The notes: generated by a model from the sequence alone, not told the origin. A DNA stretch of 64,000 nucleotides from Holophagaceae bacterium (GCA_016710635.1 JADJVL010000012.1:62001-126000); one strand, 5' to 3'. Shown: positions 26,972-36,290, counted from the first letter of the stretch. Made by a program: numbers and translations.

Positions 26972-28177
26972 ATGACCGAAGGCCCGCGACCGCGCCTGGA
27001 CGCCATTGACCTGCTGCGCGGCCTGGTGATGGTGATCATGCTGCTGGACCACACCCGGGACTTCGTCCACGCCCAGGCCTTCCAGTTCGATCCCCTCGAC
27101 CTGGCGAAGACCACGCCGGCCCTCTTCGCCACCCGCTGGATCACCCACTTCTGCGCGCCGGTCTTCGTCTTCCTGGCGGGCACGGGGGCCTGGCTGCAGC
27201 TCCAGCGGGGCAGGCCCAAGGGCGAGCTTTCGACCTTCCTGCTCAGCCGGGGCCTCTGGCTGGTCTTCCTGGAATTCACCGCGGTGCGCATCGGGGCCTT
27301 CTGGAACCTGGACTACCGCTTCCTCGGCATGGCCCAGGTGATCTGGGCCATCGGCGTCTCCATGGTGGTGCTCGCGGCGCTCATCCACCTGCCCTGGTCC
27401 GCGGTGCTGGGCTTCGGCCTCGTGCTGATTCTCGGCCACAACGCTCTGGACGGGATCAAGGTCGCCGCCTGGGCGGGCCCCGGCAGCCCCGTGCCGGCCT
27501 TCGGGGCGCGGCTGTGGATCATCCTCCACCAGGGCGGGCCCCTGCCCGTGGCGGGCTGGCCGAGCCCGGTGATCGTCTTCTTCTACCCCCTGATTCCCTG
27601 GATCGGCGTCATGGCCGCGGGCTTCGCCTTCGGGCGGCTCTACGGCCTGGAGGTCGGGGAGCGCCGCCGCTGGCTGCTGCGGCTGGGGCTTATCACCACC
27701 GTGGGTTTCGTGCTCCTGCGGGCCACCAACCTCTACGGCAATCCGACCCCCTGGGCCACGCAGAAGAACACGGTCTTCACATTCATGTCCTTCATCAATT
27801 TCGAGAAGTACCCGCCCAGCCTGCTCTACCTCATGGCCACCCTGGGCCCGGCCCTGCTGGCCCTGGCCTGGTTCGAGGGCTCCGGGCGGGGCTGGCTGTC
27901 GAAGGCCTGCATCACCTTCGGCCGCGTGCCCCTCTTCTACTACCTGCTCCAGTGGCCCACCGCCCACGGGATTTCCTGGGTGCTCCACAAGGCCGCCGGC
28001 AAGCCCACGGCGTGGCTCTCCGCCAATCTGGACGTGGTTCCACCGGCGGGCGTCGGCTTCAGCCTCGGCGTGGTGTATGCATCCTGGATCGTCGGGCTGG
28101 TGCTGCTCTACCCGCTGTGCGTGTGGTTCGCGGGGGTGAAGGCGCGGCGGAAGGAGTGGTGGCTGAGCTACCTGTGA
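26972..28177 (+). CDS. DUF1624 / HGSNAT-like membrane acyltransferase
   Basis: A 401-residue protein with about ten membrane segments. The family signature is at the N-terminus: RLDAIDLLRGLVMVIMLLDH followed by TRDFVH, then FCAPVFVFLAGTGAWLQ. The second signature is FYPLIPWIGVMAAGFAFGRLYG. The family includes heparan-alpha-glucosaminide N-acetyltransferase relatives, which use acetyl-CoA across the membrane; the bacterial substrates are not known. It is transcribed away from the dus operon and ends in front of a hairpin terminator. Confidence 0.85.
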   Translation: MTEGPRPRLDAIDLLRGLVMVIMLLDHTRDFVHAQAFQFDPLDLAKTTPALFATRWITHFCAPVFVFLAGTGAWLQLQRGRPKGELSTFLLSRGLWLVFLEFTAVRIGAFWNLDYRFLGMAQVIWAIGVSMVVLAALIHLPWSAVLGFGLVLILGHNALDGIKVAAWAGPGSPVPAFGARLWIILHQGGPLPVAGWPSPVIVFFYPLIPWIGVMAAGFAFGRLYGLEVGERRRWLLRLGLITTVGFVLLRATNLYGNPTPWATQKNTVFTFMSFINFEKYPPSLLYLMATLGPALLALAWFEGSGRGWLSKACITFGRVPLFYYLLQWPTAHGISWVLHKAAGKPTAWLSANLDVVPPAGVGFSLGVVYASWIVGLVLLYPLCVWFAGVKARRKEWWLSYL

Positions 28178-28210
28178 ATCGATGCCCTTGGCCACGGGAT
28201 ATTAGGCTCC

Positions 28211-28250
28211 ATGACTGGAGCAATGGACACCTCCAGTCATTCGTTTGTTT
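28211..28250. terminator. Hairpin terminator between convergent genes
   Basis: ATGACTGGAG (28211-28220) pairs perfectly with CTCCAGTCAT (28231-28240) and is followed by TCGTTTGTTT. It lies between the acyltransferase gene and the convergent small membrane protein gene. Confidence 0.8.
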
Positions 28251-28264
28251 CCTCAGGAAGCGGG

Positions 28265-28750
28265 TCAGCCAATAGAACGAGATCCGGCTACCCTTTCGCG
28301 TGCCAATCGGAGAAATGAGTCCATCTGTTGAGGGTCCGCAAAAGCCCGCTTTCTGGCGATGACGGAACCACCATCCTTCATTCTGAATTCAATCAGTGAG
28401 GGATCCTCTTCGACTTCGTCCACACCGGCCCAGGCCACCTCGATCTGCCAATCACCCGTCCGGGTCCATACCCCGGAATCACGAAGCTCAATTTCTACAT
28501 CGGCTCCATTGGTTGGCCCGAATTTCTCCACCGCCAGTTCCCGGGTCCGTCTGTACATTGCTTTTGGGTAAACGAACCAGGACACGGACCCGCAAAGGAT
28601 CGCCAGGATTCCGGCGAACACCAATCGGACGTTCAGGGGTTCAGGAAGTACAACGATCGAGGCGACCGCGGCGAGTGTTGCGAATGTGAAGGCTCCATTC
28701 CTCCGCCATCGCTTGACTGAAGTTGATCTTTTCGCGACACGAAGATGCAC
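28265..28750 (-). CDS. Small membrane protein, possibly YcxB-like
   Basis: A 161-residue protein with two hydrophobic segments (about residues 21-37 and 42-60), then a soluble domain. The layout and the segment KFGPTNGADVEIELRDSGVW resemble the YcxB-like group, whose function is unknown. The start is a GTG at 28750, with no ATG until residue 66. It is less G+C-rich than its neighbours and lies 77 bases after rho, so it may be a recent arrival. Confidence 0.6.
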   Translation of the reverse strand: MHLRVAKRSTSVKRWRRNGAFTFATLAAVASIVVLPEPLNVRLVFAGILAILCGSVSWFVYPKAMYRRTRELAVEKFGPTNGADVEIELRDSGVWTRTGDWQIEVAWAGVDEVEEDPSLIEFRMKDGGSVIARKRAFADPQQMDSFLRLARERVAGSRSIG

Positions 28751-28827
28751 TGGCCATCCTCAATGGTCGGGGCAAGCGATCTTCAAACGCGCTCCGGTCC
28801 CTGGATCAGCTGCGGACTGCACGCTGT

Positions 28828-30120
28828 TCACCGCCGTCCAGCCGGTTCCTGCAGATTGGCCAGGAACTCGTCGTTCGTCTTGGCCTTCCCCAGCCGATCG
28901 ATGAGCAGCTCCATGCTTTCCACGGGGCCGCTGCTGCTGAGGATCTTCCGCAGCACCCAGATCTTGGCGAGCTTCGGGGGTTCGATGAGGAGGTCTTCCT
29001 TCCGCGTGCCGCTCTTCTGGATGTCCATGGCGGGGAAGATGCGCTTGTCGCTGAGCTTCCGGTCCAGGACGATCTCGCTGTTGCCGGTGCCCTTGAACTC
29101 CTCGAAGATCACATCGTCCATGCGGCTGCCGGTCTCGATCAGCGCCGTGGCGACGATGGTGAGGGAGCCGCCGCCTTCGATGTTGCGGGCGGCGCCGAAG
29201 AAGCGCTTGGGGCGCTGCAGGGCGTTGCTGTCCACGCCACCACTGAGGACCTTGCCCGACGGCGGCACGACGGTGTTGTAGGCCCGGGCCAGGCGGGTGA
29301 TGGAGTCCAAAAGGATGACCACGTCCTTTTTCTGCTCCACGAGGCGCTTGGCCTTCTCGATGACCATCTCCGCCACCTGGACGTGCCGCGTGGCGGGCTC
29401 GTCGAAGGTGCTGGAGATCACCTCGCCCTTCACGTTGCGCTGCATGTCCGTGACCTCCTCGGGACGCTCGTCGATGAGCAGCACGATGAGGAAGACCTCC
29501 GGGTGGTTCGCGGTGATGGAATTGGCGATGTTTTGCAGGAGCACGGTCTTGCCCGTGCGGGGCGGCGCCACGATCAACGCCCGTTGCCCCTTGCCCAGGG
29601 GCGTCATGAGGTCCATGACCCGGGTGCTCAGCTCCTGGGGATCCCGCTCCATCTTCAGGTGGGCCTTCGGGTAGAGGGGCACCAGGTTGTCGAAGTGGCT
29701 GCGTTCCTTGGCCATCATCGGCGGATCGAAATTCACCGCGTCCACCCGCAGCATGGCGAAGAACTTCTCGCCCTCCTTGGGCGGCCGGATCATCCCCGAC
29801 AGGGTGTCGCCGGTGTGGAGGTTGAACTTGCGGATCTGGGAAGGCGAGACGTAGATGTCGTCAGGCCCCGCCAGGTAGTTGTGGTCCGGGGCCCGCAGGA
29901 AGCCGAAGCCCTCCGGCAGCACCTCCAGCACGCCCTCGGCGAAGAACATCCCCTCCTTCTCCGCCTGGCCCTGGAGGATGCGGAAGACCAGCTCCTGCTT
30001 GCGCATGGACAGCGGGCTCTCGATGGCAAGTTCCTTCGCCATCTCGGCCAGACGGCCGATGCTCTGCTCCTTGAGGTCGGAGAGGCTGAGGATGATGGGC
30101 ATCAAGGTGTCTTTGGCCAT
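28828..30120 (-). CDS. rho: Transcription termination factor Rho
   Basis: A 430-residue hexameric RNA helicase that ends transcription. The N-terminal RNA-binding region includes LPEGFGFLRAPDHNYLAGPD, which resembles the cold-shock fold site. The ATPase has Walker A PPRTGKT (Lys191), LLIDERPEEVTDM, Walker B VVILLDSITRLARAYN, the Q loop LSGGVDSNAL, and KRFFGAARNIEGGGSLTIVA. The start is ATG 30120; a second in-frame ATG six codons later is less well placed. There is no long extra N-terminal insertion. Confidence 0.96.
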   Translation of the reverse strand: MAKDTLMPIILSLSDLKEQSIGRLAEMAKELAIESPLSMRKQELVFRILQGQAEKEGMFFAEGVLEVLPEGFGFLRAPDHNYLAGPDDIYVSPSQIRKFNLHTGDTLSGMIRPPKEGEKFFAMLRVDAVNFDPPMMAKERSHFDNLVPLYPKAHLKMERDPQELSTRVMDLMTPLGKGQRALIVAPPRTGKTVLLQNIANSITANHPEVFLIVLLIDERPEEVTDMQRNVKGEVISSTFDEPATRHVQVAEMVIEKAKRLVEQKKDVVILLDSITRLARAYNTVVPPSGKVLSGGVDSNALQRPKRFFGAARNIEGGGSLTIVATALIETGSRMDDVIFEEFKGTGNSEIVLDRKLSDKRIFPAMDIQKSGTRKEDLLIEPPKLAKIWVLRKILSSSGPVESMELLIDRLGKAKTNDEFLANLQEPAGRR

Positions 30121-30245
30121 AGGCCACCCCTGGGTGGGGAAAAGTCTCAAAGATGGTGCTTGGAGAGAGACCCAGGGTACGGCAATCCCGGAGCCCGGGC
30201 TACGGCCCCGGGATGAACTGTGACCGGACGGGGTGGGCCCTGGCC

Positions 30246-31091
30246 TTAGGAAGACTGGGGAGCCGCCCCGGCAGCGGAGTCCACAAACCCAAGCAGACGC
30301 GCGACATAGCCCTTCGGGTCCTCCACCGGATAGGAGTGTCCGATACCCGGTACGAGTTCGAAGCGGGCGCCTGGAATGAGCTGGGCGGTCTCCAGGCACT
30401 TCCACGGGGGCGTGAGGAGGTCCTCCGCGCCGCTGAGGACCAGGACCGGCGCGCAGATCGCCCCCAGCCGGCTCCGGAGGTCCCAGCCCAGGACCCCGCG
30501 GATCTGGTGAAGGTTGCCGTGGGGCGCCCGTCCTTCCCCGGTCACCACCTGGTGATAGGCCCGGAGCACCCCGTGCCGGGCTTCCAGAAAGCGGTCCCCC
30601 CACAGGAAGGGCGCCACCGCGTCGAACTGCATCAGGGGCCCACCCACCTCCATGCAATGGGCCCAGTGCTCGGCCTTCCGCGCCATGGCGAAATCGATGC
30701 GGGGCACGGAGGAGGTGAGGATGGCCCCGGCGAAGGCGCCGGGATGGGCGCTGAGGAGTTCCAGGCTCAGGGCCGAGCCGTTGCTCAGCCCCGCCAGCCA
30801 GGGACGCTGGATGCCGAGCACCTGGAAGAGCTCCCACGCGTCCTCGGCGAGGTCCCGGGTCAGATAGGGCCCGGCCTCCGGCGCCTCGCTGCGGCCCTGC
30901 CCGCGGCTGTCGAAGGTCAGCACCCGGAAGCGCGGCGTCAGCCCCGGTAGCACCCCCGCCCACATGGTCGTGTCGCTCAGCAGCCCGTTCAGCAGCACCA
31001 GCCAGGGCTTCCCCGCGTCGCCCTGGACGCGGTAGTGCAGCTTCAGCCCGGAAGGCAGCGTGGCGAGGGTGGGAGGCGGACGCAGGGACAT
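30246..31091 (-). CDS. Alpha/beta hydrolase
   Basis: A 281-residue hydrolase. The fold shows in WLVLLNGLLSDTTMWAGVLP, VLTFDSRGQGRSE, the nucleophile elbow AGLSNGSAL with Ser103, a late acid (LSGAEDLLTPP) and His in PGIGHSYP. It resembles 3-oxoadipate enol-lactonase and other small esterases, but the substrate is not clear. It lies between rho and repeat element C on the minus strand. Confidence 0.85.
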   Translation of the reverse strand: MSLRPPPTLATLPSGLKLHYRVQGDAGKPWLVLLNGLLSDTTMWAGVLPGLTPRFRVLTFDSRGQGRSEAPEAGPYLTRDLAEDAWELFQVLGIQRPWLAGLSNGSALSLELLSAHPGAFAGAILTSSVPRIDFAMARKAEHWAHCMEVGGPLMQFDAVAPFLWGDRFLEARHGVLRAYHQVVTGEGRAPHGNLHQIRGVLGWDLRSRLGAICAPVLVLSGAEDLLTPPWKCLETAQLIPGARFELVPGIGHSYPVEDPKGYVARLLGFVDSAAGAAPQSS

Positions 31092-31170
31092 GGCTCTGTT
31101 GTCGGCGGAATGGTGGAAGGGTGCAAATGGAAATGGAGCGGGCGGAGTCGGAGGGACGGGAGGTGACGAG

Positions 31171-31543
31171 GAAGGTGACCTTGCCGTTGACCTTGGAAGT
31201 TGACCTTAGAAGTTGACCTTGAAAAAGGCACCGCTGCAGGTCGCGGTTCGCCCGGTTTTGGCGAACCGTGATCTGCAGCGGTGCAGGCAAGCGATAGCGC
31301 GCCAGGATGGGTCGAAATCACGGACCGGGGAAGGACGTCGCAAAGGCCTGGGCCTGCTTTTCCGTCGGCCGTAGCCTCGAGGCGAAAGTGTGGCCGGACC
31401 TGGCGCGCTATCGCTTGCCTGCACCCTCGCCCGACACGATTCGCCAAGGGCGGGCGAATCATGCCGGGCAAGGATGCCTGTCGAAGGTCAAAGGCCAGAT
31501 CAAATGCCAGATCAATGGCCAAGCCAACGGCCAGATCTGCTGA
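31171..31543. repeat. Intergenic hairpin/GGTCAA repeat element, copy C (most complete)
   Basis: The left array has GTTGACCTT-type units (31171-31222). A long hairpin follows (31228-31284, two mismatched pairs per arm), then the conserved box GCAGGCAAGCGATAGCGCGC at 31283-31302. After a 100-bp core the same box occurs inverted (31403-31422), then a second, imperfect hairpin (31421-31477). Finally AAGGTCAAAGGCCAGATCAA-type units run to about 31543. This copy shows the whole symmetrical plan. It sits downstream of sixA and upstream of the alpha/beta hydrolase, which are on the same strand, so it is the only one of the five not between convergent genes. Confidence 0.82.
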
Positions 31544-31579
31544 CACACGAGACGGTCCATCGGCGCGACGGGATCCCGC

Positions 31580-32077
31580 TCACTCCCCTCGCAACTCGCT
31601 GGGCGTGCAGTGCCGCTCGAATCGCCACCCGCCCTCCACCCACGCCACCACGGTGCAGCTGGCCTTCTTCACATCGATGCGCCGGCCCGTGAGCCGGGCG
31701 ATGAGGCTCGAAAGGAAGGGCTCGTGGCTGGTGAAGGCGAGGACTTCGTCCTCCCCGGCGCCGGTCATGAGCTGCCGCAGCCAGGCTTCGGCGTCTTCGG
31801 GCTCGCCGTCCGGGGTGAGGCCGTCCCACACGCCCACGGGGAAGGCGTTTCTCGCGTCCGCCGCCAGGGCCGCCTCCTTCAGGCAGGCCATGGTCTCCAG
31901 GGCGCGCCGGTAGGGGCTGCTGATGCCCCGGGAGGGCCGGTGGCCCAGGGCCACGAGGCCCGCCATGGCTGCCCGGGTCTTCCGCCAGCCTTCGGGGGTG
32001 AGGGCCCGCTCCGAATCCAGGTGGCCCGGCCGGTAGTCCTCCGCGATGCCATGGCGGATCAGCAGCAGGGTGGTCAT
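31580..32077 (-). CDS. SixA-type phosphohistidine phosphatase
   Basis: A 165-residue member of the histidine phosphatase superfamily. The catalytic RHG is in MTTLLLIRHGIAED, the second arginine in SPYRRALET, and the late histidine in AFTSHEPFLSSL. The size and layout match SixA, which removes phosphate from phosphohistidine in relay proteins. Its start overlaps the stop of the kinase gene by ATGA, so it is translated with the Ser/Thr kinase. Confidence 0.87.
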   Translation of the reverse strand: MTTLLLIRHGIAEDYRPGHLDSERALTPEGWRKTRAAMAGLVALGHRPSRGISSPYRRALETMACLKEAALAADARNAFPVGVWDGLTPDGEPEDAEAWLRQLMTGAGEDEVLAFTSHEPFLSSLIARLTGRRIDVKKASCTVVAWVEGGWRFERHCTPSELRGE

Positions 32078-34509
32078 TCCTTCTTCCAGCCAAAGAAGCC
32101 CGTCACCTTGCCCAGCATCTTCTCTTCCGGCAGGCCCGCCTCCACCCGCCAGCGCTCGGCCTCGGCCTTGTTGGGGGCGACGCCGGGACCGCCCTTCTCG
32201 AGGAGCCGGAAGAGGCGCACTTTCGCCTCCTCGTGGCCAGCCTCGGCGGCGCGGCGCAGCCAGCGCAGGGCCTCGGGGCCGTCGGGCTTCATCATCTGCC
32301 GGTGCAGGAGGAAGTCCGCCAGTTCGAGCATGCCCTCCCCGTGACCGCCTTCCGCCGAGCGCCGCAGGCACTGGCCTGCCCGGGCCTCGTCCTTCGGCAC
32401 GCCCCGCCCGTCCCGGTAGCGGCGGCCCAGCACCGCCAGGGCCTCGGGATTGCCCTTGTCCGCGGCCTTCTGCAGCCAGGGCAGCGCGCCGCTTTCGTCC
32501 CCCTGCTTCTCCAGGATCCGGCCGATGTGGAAGGCCGCTTCGGGGCTGCCGGCGTCGAAGGCCTTGTGGAACCACTTCAGCGCTTCGGCGCGGTCCTCGA
32601 ACAGCCCTTCGGCGCCGGCGTAGAGCTGGGCGGTGGGGAGGTAGGCCTCCGCGCAGCCCTCCTCTGCGGCCCGGCGGAACCAGTCCCGCGCCACAAGCGG
32701 CTCGGCGCGGACGCCTTCGCCCTTCGCCACCGCCCAGGCCCGGTCCAGCATCGCTTCCGGATCCCCCAGCTCCGCCGCCTGCCGGAAGAGGGCAGCGGCC
32801 TGGGGCGGACTCGCCGGGACGCCATCGCCATCCCGGAAGGCCCGGGCCATGAGGAGCATCGCCTTGGGATGACCCTTCCAGGCGGCCTTCTGCAGCCACT
32901 CCGTGGCGATGATCCGACCCTCGTCCCCGGAGCCAGCGCCGCGGTGGTCCGCCGCCAGTTCCAGCATGGCGTCCGGCATGCCGAAATCCGCCGCCCGGGT
33001 GAGCTGCCACCGTGCCTCCCCTGCGACCTCCGGGGCGATGAACCCGCTGCGGAGCCACTTGCCCAGGGCCAGGCAGGCCGAGGGTTCGTCCAGGGAAGCC
33101 GCGGCCCTCAGGATCCTCGCCGCCTCGGCCTTGCCGCCTTCCGCCGGTGGCGCCTCCGCGAAAATCCGCGCCAGGGTCTTCAGGGCCAGGGGCTCGTTGG
33201 CGGCGGCGGCCACGTGCAGCCACTGCAGGCCCTCGTCCCGGCGGTCCGCGGTCTTCACGAGCTGCGCCCCGAGGCTGGCCATGGCCTCCGGCGATCCCGC
33301 GGAAGCCGCCTTCCGGGTCCAGAGCAAGGCCTCCTGGGTGTCGTGGAGTCCGCCCTCGCCGCTCAGGAGCAGTTCCCCCAGATGATGCATGGCCGGCACG
33401 TGGCCGCCGTCCGCCGCCTTGCGGAAGCAGCGGGTGGCCGAGGCGGGATCCACCGCCAGGCCATCCCCCAGCATGAACTTGAGGCCCCACTGGTAGAGCA
33501 CCTCGGCGTCCGGGTTCGGGTCCAACCAGGGCCTGGGCGCGGGCTCCAGGGCGGTCAGCTCGCCAGGGGCGGCCTTGCTGTTCGCGGCGGGCGGCGGCGA
33601 ATGGAGGGGATCCGGAGCGGCGGCCACGGGTTCCGTCGCGGGCAGCAGCACGAATTCCTGGGCGACGAGGTCCGCGGGAAAGACGAAGGGCGCCTCCTGG
33701 GTGAGGCCGGAGGCGTGCTCCCGCAGCGCAGTCGCCAAGTCCGCGGCGCTCTGGAACCGCTGGGCTGGATCCTTTTCCAGAGCCCGGGCCACCAGGGCCC
33801 TCAGCGTCGGCGGGACCGTGTCCAGGCTCGGATTCTCCGTGAGCACCTTCATGAGGATCAGGGCAGGCGTGTCCCCTTCGAAGGCCCGCCGTCCCGAGAG
33901 CGCCTGGTAGAGCACGACGCCCACGGCCCACAAGTCCGCCCGAGGATCCGCGGTGCCGCCCTTCAGCACTTCCGGGGCGGTGTAGTAGGGCGTGCCCAGC
34001 ACGGCGCCGGTCTGGGTCATGTAGCCGTCCTGCCGGGACCGGGCGATGCCGAAGTCCATGATCTTGGCCTGCAGGCCCCGGGGCGTCTGCAGGATGCGGA
34101 TGTTCTGGGGCTTGATGTCCCGGTGGATCACGCCGGCCTGGTGGGCTTCGCTGAGGCCGTCGGCCACCTGGGCCAGCAGCTCCAGCAGCGCCCGCGGGCC
34201 CAACAGCTTGCGCTCCAGGAGGACGTTCAGGTCCACCCCGCGGAGGAACTCCATCGCGATGAAGAGGATGCCGTTCTGCTCTCCGAACTCGTAGACGGTG
34301 AGCAGGTTCGGATGGCTGAACTTGGCGGCGAGGCTCGCCTCCCGCAGGAAGCGCTGCCGGAGCTCCGTCTGGTCGCCCTCGGCGCCCATGGAGATGGTCT
34401 TGATGGCGACTTCCCGGCCCAGCACCGGATCGCGGCCGAGGAACACCGTTCCCATGCCCCCGCGCCCGAGGGGCCGGAGCAGTTCGAACTTGCCGATGAG
34501 GTGGACCAT
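32074..34509 (-). CDS. Ser/Thr protein kinase with C-terminal Sel1 repeats
   Basis: An 811-residue protein. Residues 1-265 are a complete kinase: G-loop GRGGMG (15-20), Lys37, HRDIKPQN with Asp131, DFGIA (152-156) and GTPYYTAPEVL. After a Pro/Ala linker, from about residue 325 to the end, there are a dozen or so Sel1-type repeats such as AADGGHVPAMHHLGELLLSG and AADKGNPEALAVLGRRYRDG. No membrane segment is seen, so it is probably cytoplasmic, with the repeats recruiting partners. The start is ATG 34509 (MVHLIGKFELLRPLG). It is coupled to sixA by ATGA overlap. Confidence 0.92.
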   Translation of the reverse strand: MVHLIGKFELLRPLGRGGMGTVFLGRDPVLGREVAIKTISMGAEGDQTELRQRFLREASLAAKFSHPNLLTVYEFGEQNGILFIAMEFLRGVDLNVLLERKLLGPRALLELLAQVADGLSEAHQAGVIHRDIKPQNIRILQTPRGLQAKIMDFGIARSRQDGYMTQTGAVLGTPYYTAPEVLKGGTADPRADLWAVGVVLYQALSGRRAFEGDTPALILMKVLTENPSLDTVPPTLRALVARALEKDPAQRFQSAADLATALREHASGLTQEAPFVFPADLVAQEFVLLPATEPVAAAPDPLHSPPPAANSKAAPGELTALEPAPRPWLDPNPDAEVLYQWGLKFMLGDGLAVDPASATRCFRKAADGGHVPAMHHLGELLLSGEGGLHDTQEALLWTRKAASAGSPEAMASLGAQLVKTADRRDEGLQWLHVAAAANEPLALKTLARIFAEAPPAEGGKAEAARILRAAASLDEPSACLALGKWLRSGFIAPEVAGEARWQLTRAADFGMPDAMLELAADHRGAGSGDEGRIIATEWLQKAAWKGHPKAMLLMARAFRDGDGVPASPPQAAALFRQAAELGDPEAMLDRAWAVAKGEGVRAEPLVARDWFRRAAEEGCAEAYLPTAQLYAGAEGLFEDRAEALKWFHKAFDAGSPEAAFHIGRILEKQGDESGALPWLQKAADKGNPEALAVLGRRYRDGRGVPKDEARAGQCLRRSAEGGHGEGMLELADFLLHRQMMKPDGPEALRWLRRAAEAGHEEAKVRLFRLLEKGGPGVAPNKAEAERWRVEAGLPEEKMLGKVTGFFGWKKE

Positions 34510-34697
34510 GGGGATCGGGATGAGTCTAGCCCGGCCGGGACGCCCAGGCCATGAGGCCAAGACGCAAAACCGCCGCCCGGCCGCCGGGGATTAATCCTCG
34601 AAAGCCCTTCAGTTCCGTGGGATACTGGTCGTTTGGGCCAGATCCGGCAGGCGTTCCTTTGGCGCCATCCCGCGGGACAGTCGCCCCGGGAGCGCAT

Positions 34698-36290
34698 GTG
34701 AACACCGAGACCTTCGCAGCCATGGGCTGCAGCCAAATCTATCTGGACGCCCTGGCGCGCCGGGGCTTCACCACGCCCACGCCGGTGCAGGCCCAGGCCT
34801 TCGCGCCGGGCCTCGAGGGCCGGGACCTGCTGGTGCAGAGCCGCACGGGTTCGGGCAAGACCCTGGCCTTCGGGTTGCCCCTGATGCACCGCCTCGATCC
34901 GGATGCCCACCATCCCCAGGCCCTCATCCTCGCGCCCACCCGGGAGCTGGCCCAGCAGGTGGAGGAGGAGCTGAAGACCCTGCGCCCCGACCTGCCCACC
35001 GCCATGCTCGTGGGCGGCATGAGCTACACGCCCCAGCTGCGTTCCCTGAAGTACGGCGCGCAGGTCGTCGTGGGCACGCCGGGCCGCGTCATGGACCACC
35101 TGGAGAAGGCCACCCTCGACCTCTCCAAGGTCGGCATGATCGTCCTCGACGAGTGCGACGAGATGCTCAACATGGGCTTCATCGACGACGTGAAGACCAT
35201 CCTGGAGAAGGTGCCGAAGGGGCCCCAGACCTACCTCTTCAGCGCCACCCTGCCGGCCCCCATCGCGGCCCTCGCCAAGCGCTTCCTCAAGGACCCCTTC
35301 AAGATCCAGCTCGCCGAAGCCGGCGCCCATGCCAGCCACGCCGACATCGCCCACACGCCCTGCCTGGTCGTGGACGCCATGCAGACCAAGGCCCTGGTGA
35401 ACATTCTGCTGCTGGACGACCCCAGCGCCGCCCTCGTCTTCACCAAGACCAAGGCCCAGACCGAGACCGTCTGCGAAGCCCTGCGGGAAGCCGGCCTCGC
35501 GGCGGAATTCCTCCACGGCGACCTGGCCCAGACCACCCGCAACCGCATCATGTCCGCCTTCAAGGAGGGCAAGCTGCACATCCTGGTGGCCACGGACGTG
35601 GCCGCCCGGGGCCTGGATATCTCGGGTCTGCCTCTGGTCGTCCACATGAGCATCCCCACCCAGCTGGAGAGCTACATCCACCGCAGTGGCCGCACGGGCC
35701 GCGCCGGCGCCAAGGGCACCAGCCTCGCCATGGTCAACGCCAAGGAGAGCCGCATCCTCATGGCCTGGGCGCGGCGCGGCGGCCTGGAACTGGCGTGGCG
35801 CGCGGTCCCCTCCATGGACGACATCCGCAAGGCCAAGCACCAGCGCCTCGTCGCCGGCCTCGGCGGTCCGGAAGCGAAGAAGCACCTCGCCGCCGCCCAG
35901 GAACTGCTCCAGGGCCAGGAGCCCGCGGAGATCGTCGCCGCCCTGCTGTCCAAGCTGGAGGGCGAAGGCTCCATCGGCTTCCACATCCCCGAACCCACCA
36001 AGTTCAGCGCGGAAAGCCGCCCGCCCCGGGAGGACCGCGGACCCTGGAAGCCGGGCGTCAAGCCCCCCTTCAAGCCCAAGGACGCCGCGGATCGGCCGCC
36101 CTTCAAGCCCCGGGCCGAGCGTCCCGGCGAGCGCACCTACGAGCGCCCCGAAGACCGCGCCCATGGAGCCAGGAAAGGCCTCAGCCCCTACAAGCCGAAG
36201 GAAGGCCAGGGGCCCACGGACCGAAGGACCGGCAAGCCGGCGGTGAAGCCCACGGGGAAGCCTTTTTTCAAGAAGAAGCCCGGGGCCTGA
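34698..36290 (+). CDS. DEAD-box-type RNA helicase
   Basis: A 530-residue helicase. Motifs in order: Q motif TPTPVQAQAF, motif I SRTGSGKT, PTRELAQQ, TPGR, motif II VLDECDEM, SAT, TDVAARGLDI and HRSGRTGRAG. Motif II is DECD instead of DEAD. After the helicase core comes a region of about 90 residues and a basic, Pro/Lys-rich tail (KPKEGQGPTDRRTGKPAVK and so on), typical of RNA-binding tails in cold-shock and ribosome-assembly helicases. The GTG start at 34698 is chosen because GGGAG lies six bases upstream and the protein then starts like homologues. Confidence 0.92.
   Translation: MNTETFAAMGCSQIYLDALARRGFTTPTPVQAQAFAPGLEGRDLLVQSRTGSGKTLAFGLPLMHRLDPDAHHPQALILAPTRELAQQVEEELKTLRPDLPTAMLVGGMSYTPQLRSLKYGAQVVVGTPGRVMDHLEKATLDLSKVGMIVLDECDEMLNMGFIDDVKTILEKVPKGPQTYLFSATLPAPIAALAKRFLKDPFKIQLAEAGAHASHADIAHTPCLVVDAMQTKALVNILLLDDPSAALVFTKTKAQTETVCEALREAGLAAEFLHGDLAQTTRNRIMSAFKEGKLHILVATDVAARGLDISGLPLVVHMSIPTQLESYIHRSGRTGRAGAKGTSLAMVNAKESRILMAWARRGGLELAWRAVPSMDDIRKAKHQRLVAGLGGPEAKKHLAAAQELLQGQEPAEIVAALLSKLEGEGSIGFHIPEPTKFSAESRPPREDRGPWKPGVKPPFKPKDAADRPPFKPRAERPGERTYERPEDRAHGARKGLSPYKPKEGQGPTDRRTGKPAVKPTGKPFFKKKPGA

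Noticed and set aside
31171..31543. CRISPR array
   Set aside because: Units are 6-12 bases, degenerate and without spacers of constant length. No cas gene is present in the window.
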